Positions 1 through 6,450 of a stretch of 11,625 nt of DNA are shown piece by piece (the stretch's first letter is position 1; every line of letters begins with the position of its first letter). The position numbers were made by a program, and so were the translations under genes. The DNA is from an uncultured Micrococcales bacterium (lineage in GTDB: Bacteria > Actinomycetota > Actinomycetes > Actinomycetales > Microbacteriaceae), in contig CAITNA010000199.1 of NCBI GenBank assembly GCA_903893675.1, positions 1 to 11,625 on the forward strand, in the 5' to 3' direction. The notes under the pieces are model-generated. The model made no database searches. It was not told the DNA's origin and saw nothing but the letters and a program-made list of their open reading frames with translations.

Positions 1-2
1 AC

Positions 3-602
3 AAGGCCCCGCTCAACGCGGATAACCACATTGTGCTCACTCCAGGATTGTCTGCGCAGACAGGCGGAACAGGATTCAAGCCGAACACCACGGTTACGGT
101 TTGGATATTCTCGACCCCAACGTTGCTGGGAACATTCACCACGGATGCAAACGGCAACTTCTCGGGACAGCTGCCGATTCCTGCTGCACTTTTGCTTGGT
201 CTTCACACCCTTCAGGTGCAAGGTATTGGCCTGAACGATGAGCTGAGAAAGGCGAGCATTGGAATCGTTGTAGCCAAGAAGCCGATCAAGACTTCGGTCT
301 ACTTCGGGCCAGACTCTGCGGCTATCTCGTCGACTGCGTTGGCAGCCATTAAGACCCTCGCAAGCCAGATCAAGAAGGTCGGCGGCTCGGTAAGCATCAC
401 CCTCTACGGCTGGGTTCGCGGCCCTTCAACAACGGCCGTGGCTCTGAGGTTGTCGGCTGCGCGTGTTGCTGCCGTGAAGGCTGCATTGCTGGCTCAGGGC
501 GTAAAGGCGACATTCACCACGCGTGCGAGGGGAATTGCTAGCGAGACCGGTACTACTGCGCGACGAGCTGACATTCTGGTTACGTTCGGCACGTCGCACT
601 AG
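3..602 (+). CDS. Surface protein with OmpA-like C-terminal domain (5' partial)
   Basis: This is the 3' end of a longer gene. The frame is open from base 3 with no convincing start, so the true start lies upstream of the window; the GTG at 33 is internal. The visible N-terminal part (to about nt 285) resembles an extracellular beta-sandwich linker of actinobacterial surface proteins, with FSTPTLLGTFTTDANG followed by a VGLHTLQV-like strand (LGLHTLQVQG). From about nt 290 an OmpA-like fold is recognisable: VYFGPDSAAIS, then LRLSAARVAAVKAALLAQGV, then a terminal ARRADILVTF. In the OmpA family this fold binds peptidoglycan, with an Asp (GHTD) and an Arg (NRR) contacting the peptide. Here the Arg-like position is present (ARRAD) but the GHTD position reads YGWVRG, so the Asp is missing. 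Such divergence is common in actinobacterial members, so a wall-binding role is plausible but not shown. It ends at TAG, followed by a strong terminator. Confidence 0.8.
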   Translation, partial: KAPLNADNHIVLTPGLSAQTGGTGFKPNTTVTVWIFSTPTLLGTFTTDANGNFSGQLPIPAALLLGLHTLQVQGIGLNDELRKASIGIVVAKKPIKTSVYFGPDSAAISSTALAAIKTLASQIKKVGGSVSITLYGWVRGPSTTAVALRLSAARVAAVKAALLAQGVKATFTTRARGIASETGTTARRADILVTFGTSH

Positions 603-651
603 AGGAAGCTGGGTTTGGTCTGGAGCCGTGAAGATTCAGACTCGACCCTAA

Positions 652-680
652 ATTGAAACCCTCCCCCAATTGGTTTCAAT
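652..680 (+). other. 9-bp inverted repeat ahead of the terminator
   Basis: ATTGAAACC at 652-660 pairs perfectly with GGTTTCAAT at 672-680 around an 11-nt C-rich loop. It lies between the stop codon at 602 and the main terminator at 683. It has no T-run after it, so alone it is not an intrinsic terminator. It may protect the mRNA 3' end or be an accessory stem of the terminator. Confidence 0.5.
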
Positions 681-682
681 CA

Positions 683-718
683 GGAAGCCCGGGCTTAGGC
701 CCGGGCTTCCTTCCTTTT
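683..718 (+). terminator. Strong Rho-independent terminator
   Basis: A perfect 12-bp GC-rich stem (GGAAGCCCGGGC at 683-694 with GCCCGGGCTTCC at 699-710) encloses a TTAG tetraloop and is followed by the T-rich TTCCTTTT. It sits 80 nt after the stop of the surface-protein gene and should separate it from the oxygenase-family gene downstream. Confidence 0.9.
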
Positions 719-743
719 AGGCAGGAATAGCCCTTGGGAGGGC

Positions 744-1676
744 TTGGTTAAGTTCAGGGTGACCAACCCCCGAAAGCGCTCAAACCGCCTGCAGAAGGCG
801 CTTGCCAGACGCTTTGTGAGACTGCTCTCAGGCTCAACCGACGGCAACCCGCCCTGGCTCGCGGCGGTAGCCGAGGGCGATGAAGCCGGGCTCTACCTGC
901 CGAATCAGGCCCCATGGATCGTGCACGCAGACTTCGCCACCCTGGTTGGTGGCATCCGTGCCCTGTTGATGCAGGCACTTCATCCTGGTTCGCTTGCCGG
1001 GGTTCGCCAGCACTCGCGATACAAGGATGACCCGCTCGGCCGACTTGCCGGCACCATTCGCTGGCTTACCGTCACCACCTTCGGCCCAACCTCTTCGACT
1101 CAGGCAGAAGCGGGTCGCGTGAATCGTCTGCACACCCGCGTGAGTGGCCAGTATCAAACCGCGAGTGGCGAGGCCCGTGCATACCAGGCCGCCGACCCCG
1201 ACCTGTTGCTATGGGTGCACGTCGCGTTCATGGACAGCTTCTTGCGCGCGCATCAGAACTACTCGACCCGTGAGATTCCGGGTGGGGCCGACGAATACGT
1301 GCGCCTCTGGGCTGAGTCGGTCAAGCCACTTGGCTTGGCGACTGCACCCATGAGTGAGGCGCAGCTGCTCGAGACCTTGGCAGCCTTTGACTCAGATCTG
1401 GTCATAACGGGCGAAACCAAGGATGTCCTATCTTGGCTTGAGAACCCACCGATTCCGCCTGTGGCTAGGGCTTTCTATCGACTGTTTTTCTCGGCCGCAC
1501 TGGCATCGATGCCATCGAACTATCAGGCCCTCATTGGTCGGCGGGGCACACCACTCTGGTTAATCCGCCCAGTCACAACCAACCTACTCAAGCTCATGAG
1601 ATTGGCTATTGGTCGCGAATCACCCATCGAAGATTCGGCAATTGCACGACTGCGCCGCGTTGGTGCTTGGCACTAA
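744..1676 (+). CDS. MpaB/DUF2236-family oxygenase-like protein
   Basis: The predicted 310-aa cytosolic protein has the pattern of the DUF2236 family, which includes fungal MpaB-type oxygenases and is related to the haem-containing latex-clearing protein. Visible motifs are NPPWLA (35-40), the helix LLMQALHPGSLAGV around residues 74-87 with His80, SRYKDDPLGRL, TTFG (111-114), and DPDLLLWVHVAFMDSFL around 151-167 with His159. Conserved His residues of this type are candidate haem ligands; which one binds haem cannot be settled here. No signal peptide is seen. The substrate is unknown. The start is uncertain: TTG at 744 sits only 2 nt after GGAGG (737-741), while GTG at 759 is 17 nt after it; neither spacing is ideal and I keep the longer form. 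The gene stands alone between a terminator and the next gene's leader. Confidence 0.85.
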   Translation: MVKFRVTNPRKRSNRLQKALARRFVRLLSGSTDGNPPWLAAVAEGDEAGLYLPNQAPWIVHADFATLVGGIRALLMQALHPGSLAGVRQHSRYKDDPLGRLAGTIRWLTVTTFGPTSSTQAEAGRVNRLHTRVSGQYQTASGEARAYQAADPDLLLWVHVAFMDSFLRAHQNYSTREIPGGADEYVRLWAESVKPLGLATAPMSEAQLLETLAAFDSDLVITGETKDVLSWLENPPIPPVARAFYRLFFSAALASMPSNYQALIGRRGTPLWLIRPVTTNLLKLMRLAIGRESPIEDSAIARLRRVGAWH

Positions 1677-1721
1677 TCGACCGCTTCACACATATGCGTC
1701 ATGTATGGGGGTAGCCACCTA

Positions 1722-1750
1722 TTGAGACGCGTCCGAATAGACACCAGAAT
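1722..1750 (+). promoter_or_regulatory. Candidate sigma70-type promoter for the Ig-repeat protein gene
   Basis: TTGAGA at 1722-1727 (5 of 6 to TTGACA) is spaced by 17 nt from CAGAAT at 1745-1750 (4 of 6 to TATAAT). It lies 66 nt upstream of the preferred ATG at 1816. A second hexamer, TAAACT at 1782-1787, could also act as a -10 but has no good -35. The assignment is by pattern only. Confidence 0.35.
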
Positions 1751-1805
1751 ATACGCAATCGCTTTAACGAACATATCGCCTTAAACTTGGCAAATCAATG
1801 TTGTT

Positions 1806-1810
1806 GGAGG
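1806..1810 (+). promoter_or_regulatory. Ribosome binding site GGAGG that sets the start at 1816
   Basis: A perfect GGAGG is followed by 5 nt (AATTC) and ATG at 1816. This decides against the in-frame ATG at 1798, which lies upstream of the Shine-Dalgarno sequence and would add only six residues ahead of the signal peptide. Confidence 0.85.
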
Positions 1811-1815
1811 AATTC

Positions 1816-4800
1816 ATGTCAATCTCTCGCGGAATTTTTAGCGCTGGTCCAAAGAAGCTTCGTCGTGGCATTCGTGTCGCACTGGGCAAGACTGCCGCCG
1901 CTTTTGTCGCGACAGTTGCGATCACCGCAGGGGCGCTCTCTGCTGGAACCGTTCCTGCCTGGGCGTTCACGATTACTCAAGCGGCATCGGGTTACATCAA
2001 CACCGAGACTGCGACCGACTACAACTACGCATCTGGCGTGCCGCTAGATTCCTATCTTGCTGGCGACGGAGTGTCTATTCCGACTCCTTGTGCCACAGGA
2101 ACCACCAACCCATACCTATTCGACACATCCTTGACACTGTCATATGACAGTGGTTGCACCACAGGTTCGAAGGGTGTTCTTCACCACTGGTATTCATACA
2201 TGTATTACCGATCATCCCAGCTTCAGGTTTGTGAAATTTCGAACACTCCGGTTCGCATCAAGCTGAATGGCACTGTGATTGTCGATGACTTTAACTCACA
2301 CGGTCTTCCTTCAGGCGACACTGTTGCAAGCGTCAAGGCAACTAGCCCTAAGCCACCTTCAAACACGGGCACTTCTGCCGGATGGAGTGGTCAGTCGATT
2401 GTCAACATCCCTAGCGCTAACTACTCGACACTGACTGCAAACAACACTTATACAAATGGCTACCGCGTCGACGTCTATGCGTGGAGCAACACCAATGCGT
2501 TTGTAGGTGTCTACTTCGACAATGCGACCTGTAACGCAAACTCGACTAACAACATCCCTTACCTAACCAGCAACGTGTTTGGCGGTACTCCAACTTCTTA
2601 CGCCACTGTTAGCGGCGGATCAGTAACGCAGAACATCGTTCCTTTGAACGCAAACGTAACCAGCGCTACTTCGGTCACGACTAGCGGAGCTACCCTGAAC
2701 GGAACCGTAACTCCAGGTACCATCACCGGTGTTGTTACCGGACAGTTCCAGTACTCGACCAGTTCAACCTTTGCCACCTATTCCTCTATTTCAGCCTCTG
2801 GAACCTTCACCTCAGGCTCTGGAACAGCGGCGGCCGCCACGGCAAACGTGACTGGCCTCGCCTCGAACACGACTTATTACTACCGCCTCGTCGCAAGCAA
2901 TGCGACATCAGGTGGCACGTCAACCTCGGTGGAATCCTCATTCACAACCGGTGCGACGACTTCTGCGCCGGCTATTGCTAGCGCATCCGTTTCGGGATCC
3001 GCTGTGGTTGGTCAAACTCTGACAGCCTCTTCATCTGGTGTTTCAGGCGCCCCGTCGCCTACCGAGACTTACCAGTGGTACTCGAACGGAACCGCGATCA
3101 GCGGTGCCACTTCGTCTACCTTCACCGTTGGTGCTGGTCAGTTAGGCACTTCGATAACCGTAACTATCACCGAAACCAATGGCTCGGGAACTGCTTCGGC
3201 AACTAGCTCGGGAACTTCGAACGTTGTGCCAGCTAACAGTGCACCTGCGATTGCTAGTGCCTCTATTTCTGGAACCCCAACCGTGGGTCAAACTTTGACA
3301 TCGTCATACTCTGGTGTCACTGGCTATCCGACCCCGACCATTACCTATCAGTGGTACGCAAATGGTGTCGCGATCTCGGGAGCAACCGCCTCTACTTTCT
3401 TGCTGACCAGTGCTCAGGTAGGCGCAGTCATTACCGTCGTAGTTTCAGCTTCGAACGGAGTTGGCTCATCCGCATCGGCAACTAGCTCAGCTACCTCTGC
3501 AGTTGTTCGTGCAAACGCAGCACCAACAATTTCTAGTGCAACTATTTCTGGAACTGCCACTGTGGGGCAAACCCTCACGGCCAGTTCGTCAGGCGTCACC
3601 GGCTACCCGGCTCCAACTGAGACTTACCAGTGGAACGCCGGCGGCGTTGCGATTTCAGGTGCGACCTCGTCGACATTCGTTATCACCGGAACTCAGGTGG
3701 GTTCGGTTATCACCGTCACGATCACCGAAACTAACGGTTCGGGCAATGCGTCGGCAACCAGTTCTGGAACATCTTCAGTCATTCCTGCGAACAGTGCGCC
3801 AGCTATCGCGAGTGCAACCATTTCAGGAACCCCAACGCAGAATCAGACCCTTACTGCCTCATACTCGGGCGTGACTGGTTACCCAGCACCAACAATCACT
3901 TACCAGTGGTATGCCAATGGAGTTGCAATTTCTGGCGCAACTTCGTCGACGTACACCCTCGGTTTGTCCTTGGTGGGCTCAACTATTACTGTTCGCGTAA
4001 CTGCGACCAACTCAAGTGGCTCGGCTGCTGCAACTAGCGGTGCTACCTCGGCTGTCGCCTACGCGAACCTTGCCCCTGGCATTTCAGCTGCAACCATTAG
4101 CGGCTCGACCATCTCTGGCCAAACTTTGACTGCGCACTCGAGTGGCGTGACTGGCTACCCAGCTCCGACTGAGACCTACCAGTGGTACTCAAACGGTTCG
4201 GCGATTTCGGGTGCGACTGCATCGACCTATACCCTCACCGACGCAGAAATCGGCACCGTGATCACGGTTGTGATTACAGAGTCGAACACCAGCGGCCCGG
4301 ATGCTTCAGCAACTAGCAGCCCAACCGCTACCATCACACACGCGAACATTGCACCTGCAATTGCCACTGCGACCATTTCAGGAACCACTACTCAGGGCCA
4401 AACCCTTACCGCCACAGCGTCAGGCGTCACTGGTTACCCGAACCCAACCTTGCTCTACCAGTGGTACGCAAACGGTGTGGCAATCTCGGGTGCGACTTCG
4501 TCGACATTCTTGTTGACAGCGAGCCAGGTTGGCGCGGCCATTACCGTTCGAATTACCGCCACAAACGGAATCGGAACTGCCGCCTGGGCAACCAGCAGCG
4601 CCTCGGCTGTGGTGGTGCCACCAAACTCGGCACCAGCAATTGCAAGCGCTGGTTGCCTCGTAGTGGCCGAACTTCTTGGCTGCGTAGGTGCGGCCGATGA
4701 CCATCAAGAATGCGATCAAACCGCCGGTTACGTGCAGAGCGTGGAAGCCGGTGGTGATGAAGAATGCGCTCGAATACGAGTTAGCGCTGAAGAAGATGCC

Positions 4801-5067
4801 TTCCGAGCAGAGCTGGGCATACTCCCAAACCTGACCCGAAACGAACATTGCGCCGAGAACGTAGGAAAGCATGAACCACTCGACCATGCCCCACTTCGAG
4901 AACTCGAAGAACTTGCCGGTGCGACGCGGCTGCAGGCGCTCGGCCGCAAAGACGCCGAACTGAGCGGTGAAAGACGACGCAACCAGGATGAGGGTGTTGG
5001 TCAGCGCCATCGGCACGTTCAATTTCGCGGTGTCAGAGGCCCAGATTGCTGGGGAATTGACCTTTAG
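1816..5067 (+). CDS. Large secreted Ig-like repeat protein, true only to about 4650
   Basis: Residues 1-50 form a signal peptide: Lys/Arg-rich start, hydrophobic AAAFVATVAITAGALSAG, and an AWA cleavage motif before FTITQ. Residues 51 to about 277 are an unrecognised Ser/Thr/Asn/Tyr-rich domain with four Cys (PCATG, SGCTT, QVCEI, ATCNA), perhaps two disulphides. About 278-378 is a fibronectin-III-like domain (ATLNGTVTP; TYYYRLVASNAT). From residue 384 come six full Ig-like repeats of 92-93 residues with the hallmark YQWYxNGxAISGAT, and the start of a seventh. At residue 945 (nt 4650) homology stops. The remaining 138 residues to TGA-type stop at 5067 are the antisense of ctaE, rich in charged residues and Cys, and are not a plausible natural tail. 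No LPXTG or other anchor is seen, so the true C-terminus is lost. Role inferred: adhesin or surface fibre. Sure of domains and truncation; function unproven. Confidence 0.8.
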   Translation: MSISRGIFSAGPKKLRRGIRVALGKTAAAFVATVAITAGALSAGTVPAWAFTITQAASGYINTETATDYNYASGVPLDSYLAGDGVSIPTPCATGTTNPYLFDTSLTLSYDSGCTTGSKGVLHHWYSYMYYRSSQLQVCEISNTPVRIKLNGTVIVDDFNSHGLPSGDTVASVKATSPKPPSNTGTSAGWSGQSIVNIPSANYSTLTANNTYTNGYRVDVYAWSNTNAFVGVYFDNATCNANSTNNIPYLTSNVFGGTPTSYATVSGGSVTQNIVPLNANVTSATSVTTSGATLNGTVTPGTITGVVTGQFQYSTSSTFATYSSISASGTFTSGSGTAAAATANVTGLASNTTYYYRLVASNATSGGTSTSVESSFTTGATTSAPAIASASVSGSAVVGQTLTASSSGVSGAPSPTETYQWYSNGTAISGATSSTFTVGAGQLGTSITVTITETNGSGTASATSSGTSNVVPANSAPAIASASISGTPTVGQTLTSSYSGVTGYPTPTITYQWYANGVAISGATASTFLLTSAQVGAVITVVVSASNGVGSSASATSSATSAVVRANAAPTISSATISGTATVGQTLTASSSGVTGYPAPTETYQWNAGGVAISGATSSTFVITGTQVGSVITVTITETNGSGNASATSSGTSSVIPANSAPAIASATISGTPTQNQTLTASYSGVTGYPAPTITYQWYANGVAISGATSSTYTLGLSLVGSTITVRVTATNSSGSAAATSGATSAVAYANLAPGISAATISGSTISGQTLTAHSSGVTGYPAPTETYQWYSNGSAISGATASTYTLTDAEIGTVITVVITESNTSGPDASATSSPTATITHANIAPAIATATISGTTTQGQTLTATASGVTGYPNPTLLYQWYANGVAISGATSSTFLLTASQVGAAITVRITATNGIGTAAWATSSASAVVVPPNSAPAIASAGCLVVAELLGCVGAADDHQECDQTAGYVQSVEAGGDEECARIRVSAEEDAFRAELGILPNLTRNEHCAENVGKHEPLDHAPLRELEELAGATRLQALGRKDAELSGERRRNQDEGVGQRHRHVQFRGVRGPDCWGIDL
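2965..4650 (+). repeat. Tandem Ig-like domain repeats, six complete plus one cut
   Basis: Units begin at 2965, 3241, 3520, 3796, 4072, 4351 and 4630, giving lengths of 276, 279, 276, 276, 279 and 279 bp. Each starts APxIxxAxxSG and carries VGQTLT-like, YQW and ISGAT blocks. Odd units have PTETYQW and an ITETN or ITESN strand; even units mostly have PTITYQWYANGVAISGA (unit 6 reads PTLLYQW) and an ASN or ATN strand. The real unit therefore looks like a domain pair of 552-558 bp. The seventh unit is cut after 21 bases. Confidence 0.9.
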
Positions 5068-5190
5068 CGAGAAATACATGGCGAAAAGGGCTGCAAAGAA
5101 CATCACCTCGCTGCCTAGCCAAACGATGGTTCCGACCGAAGTTGCACTCGGTCTGTTGATTGCTGGGGCAGAAAAAGTCGCAGATGACAT
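4420..5190 (-). CDS. ctaE: Cytochrome c oxidase subunit III, 3'-truncated
   Basis: CtaE is subunit III of the actinobacterial aa3-type cytochrome c oxidase, a membrane protein of the bc1-aa3 supercomplex. Residues 1-182 match the family: SVGTIVWLGSEVMFFAALFAMYF, a second helix around 62-83, VEWFMLSYVLGAMFVSGQVWEY around 103-124, and SAFFITTGFHALHVTGGLIAF around 141-161, then KKFGHYEATSA. After residue 182 (nt 4645) the frame runs into antisense Ig-repeat DNA and ends at 4420 with a Cys/Gly/Arg-rich tail. Family members continue for about 20-25 residues with one more helix, and qcrC, qcrA and qcrB normally follow. All that is missing here. Translation starts at ATG 5190-5188; a TAGCAT hexamer 6 nt upstream suggests a leaderless mRNA. 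It is divergent from trpD, as in Mycobacterium. As written the protein would probably not be functional. Confidence 0.88.
   Translation of the reverse strand: MSSATFSAPAINRPSATSVGTIVWLGSEVMFFAALFAMYFSLKVNSPAIWASDTAKLNVPMALTNTLILVASSFTAQFGVFAAERLQPRRTGKFFEFSKWGMVEWFMLSYVLGAMFVSGQVWEYAQLCSEGIFFSANSYSSAFFITTGFHALHVTGGLIAFLMVIGRTYAAKKFGHYEATSACNCWCRVWWHHHSRGAAGCPGGSSDSVCGGNSNGNGRANLARCQQECRRSRTRDCHTVCVPLVEQGWVRVTSDA
4645..4650. other. Breakpoint joining the Ig-like repeat gene to antisense ctaE
   Basis: AGCGCT is a palindrome that codes for Ser-Ala in both genes: the end of APAIASA on the plus strand and EATSA of CtaE on the minus strand. To the left the sequence is a normal Ig-like repeat; to the right it is normal ctaE. 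The breakpoint therefore cannot be placed more finely than these 6 bases. Either an assembly misjoin or a real inversion or deletion would give this picture. Confidence 0.85.
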
Positions 5191-5196
5191 GCCTTA

Positions 5197-5202
5197 ATGC
5201 TA
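5197..5202 (-). promoter_or_regulatory. Candidate -10 element of a leaderless ctaE promoter
   Basis: On the minus strand TAGCAT (TANNNT) ends exactly 6 nt before the ctaE ATG, and no Shine-Dalgarno sequence is visible. This spacing would put the transcription start at or next to the A of the ATG, typical of actinobacterial leaderless genes. No clear -35 was found. Confidence 0.5.
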
Positions 5203-5234
5203 ACCCACGAGATGGCCCGATTCGGTTGATTTCA

Positions 5235-5256
5235 AGCGGTTTTCGAGCGATTTTCA
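5235..5256 (+). repeat. Two 11-bp direct repeats upstream of trpD
   Basis: AGCGGTTTTCG (5235-5245) and AGCGATTTTCA (5246-5256) are adjacent, match at 9 of 11 positions, and end 4 nt before the presumed trpD -10 hexamer. An 11-bp period places both copies on roughly the same DNA face, so they could bind a regulator, but chance cannot be excluded. Confidence 0.45.
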
Positions 5257-5260
5257 CGAA

Positions 5261-5266
5261 TAAACT
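5261..5266 (+). promoter_or_regulatory. Candidate -10 element of a leaderless trpD promoter
   Basis: TAAACT (TANNNT) ends exactly 6 nt before the trpD ATG at 5273, and there is no Shine-Dalgarno sequence in the gap. The geometry is identical to that of divergent ctaE, which strengthens both calls. No good -35 is visible. Confidence 0.5.
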
Positions 5267-5272
5267 GAACTC

Positions 5273-6343
5273 ATGACCCGCGAAAACTCCTGGCCGCTCA
5301 TCCTAGGCAAATTGCTCAATCGGCACGACCTGGATAGGGCAGAGGCGGCCTGGGCGATGGCTCAGATTATGTCTGGCGAAAGCGACCCAGCTCAGATCGG
5401 GGCCTTCATGATTGGCCTTCGCGCCAAGGGTGAATCGGTCGCCGAACTGGCGGGCCTGGTCGACACCATGCTTGAAAATTCAGTCATTCTCGACACCGGC
5501 AACGACGCCGTCGACATTGTCGGCACCGGGGGAGACATGGTTGGCACGGTCAACATTTCTTCGATGGCATCGATTGTGGCTGCCGCCACCGGCCTGCCGG
5601 TCATGAAGCACGGCAGCCGCTCGGCATCTGGCAAGACCGGCTCGAGCGAGATGCTCGAGGTGCTGGGCATTCGCCTAGACCTGTCGCCAGAGCGGGTGGC
5701 TGATGTGTTCCGCGAGGTCGGGCTGACCTTCTTCTTTGCCCCGGTTTTCCACCCTGCGATGCGCCACGTGGCCCCGATTCGCAAGGCGCTAGGCGTGCCT
5801 ACCACCTTCAACTTCCTTGGCCCATTGGCCAACCCGGCCCAGCCGATTGCCACCTCGTTGGGCGTTTCTAGCGCTCAAATGGCGCCAATGCTGGCCGAAG
5901 AGCTGGCCCAGCGGGGCAGAACTGCCCTGGTTTTCAGGGGTTCAGACGGCTTGGATGAGCTCACCACCACCGGAATCAGCCACATTTGGGCGGTTTCGGG
6001 CGGCAAAATCGTCAATTTCGAGCTGAATCCGGCCGATTTTGGGCTAAACACCGCCAAATTGGTCGATCTTGTCGGTGGCGACGCCCACCACAACGCCCAG
6101 GTGGCCCGAAGCCTCTTCGCCGGCCAGCGCGAGGGCAATCTGGCCGCGGTGCGCGAGGTTGTCGCGCTGAACGCGGCCGGCGGCATCGTGGCATACCGCT
6201 TAGCCAAGAGGGGTTCTGAGCTTTTGACCGAGAGCGGTCTGAGAAACGAATTCAAGGATGCGATCGCATTGAGTCTCGAGGCAATCGACTCGGGCAAGGC
6301 TGCAGAGAAACTCTCTGCATGGATGTCGGCGACACAGGCCTAG
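5273..6343 (+). CDS. trpD: Anthranilate phosphoribosyltransferase
   Basis: TrpD transfers the phosphoribosyl group of PRPP to anthranilate, the second committed step of tryptophan synthesis from chorismate, in the cytosol. The 356-aa length is normal for the family. All key motifs are present: DIVGTGGD (81-88, PRPP binding), TVNIS (92-96), the glycine-rich KHGSRSASGKTGS (112-124), RHVAPIRKALG (164-174, anthranilate side), NFLGPLANP (180-188) and DGLDE (225-229, with the Asp-Glu pair that binds magnesium). An N-terminal helical domain (about 1-75) precedes the nucleoside-phosphorylase-like alpha/beta domain. No other trp gene is adjacent; its partner here is divergent ctaE, an arrangement also seen in Mycobacterium. 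ATG at 5273 has no Shine-Dalgarno sequence but a -10-like hexamer 6 nt upstream. It converges with the Nudix gene. Confidence 0.97.
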   Translation: MTRENSWPLILGKLLNRHDLDRAEAAWAMAQIMSGESDPAQIGAFMIGLRAKGESVAELAGLVDTMLENSVILDTGNDAVDIVGTGGDMVGTVNISSMASIVAAATGLPVMKHGSRSASGKTGSSEMLEVLGIRLDLSPERVADVFREVGLTFFFAPVFHPAMRHVAPIRKALGVPTTFNFLGPLANPAQPIATSLGVSSAQMAPMLAEELAQRGRTALVFRGSDGLDELTTTGISHIWAVSGGKIVNFELNPADFGLNTAKLVDLVGGDAHHNAQVARSLFAGQREGNLAAVREVVALNAAGGIVAYRLAKRGSELLTESGLRNEFKDAIALSLEAIDSGKAAEKLSAWMSATQA

Positions 6344-6405
6344 AGCCATTCGGCTGGAAGGCCATCCCAGGAAATCTGAGGGAGAGTGCCTCTGAGCGCT
6401 TGATA

Positions 6406-6426
6406 AACATTACTTTACATAATGTT
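6406..6426. other. AT-rich 7-bp inverted repeat between convergent genes
   Basis: AACATTA at 6406-6412 and TAATGTT at 6420-6426 flank a 7-nt spacer in the 107-bp gap between the ends of trpD and the Nudix gene. The stem is almost entirely A/T and no clean T-run follows, so it is at best a weak bidirectional terminator; a protein-binding palindrome is the alternative. A small AGGG-AAA-CCCT stem lies next to it near 6440. Confidence 0.4.
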
Positions 6427-6450
6427 CATTATCGGCGTTAGGGAAACCCT

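Noticed and set aside
4420..4644. The minus-strand tail of the ctaE frame as a natural C-terminus
   Set aside because: It is antisense to Ig-like repeat 6 and the end of its neighbour, rich in Cys, Gly and Arg, with none of the hydrophobic helix expected in CtaE.
2965..4650. Repeat array as a CRISPR or satellite
   Set aside because: Units are 276-279 bp, in frame, and code for an Ig-like fold; there are no short identical repeats with unique spacers.
4651..5067. The plus-strand continuation of the Ig-repeat frame as a real C-terminal domain
   Set aside because: It is the exact antisense of ctaE, whose sense strand codes for a well-conserved protein; composition changes abruptly to charged and Cys-rich at 4651.
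5392..5853. 153-aa minus-strand open frame within trpD
   Set aside because: Shadow of trpD, whose motifs are complete on the plus strand.
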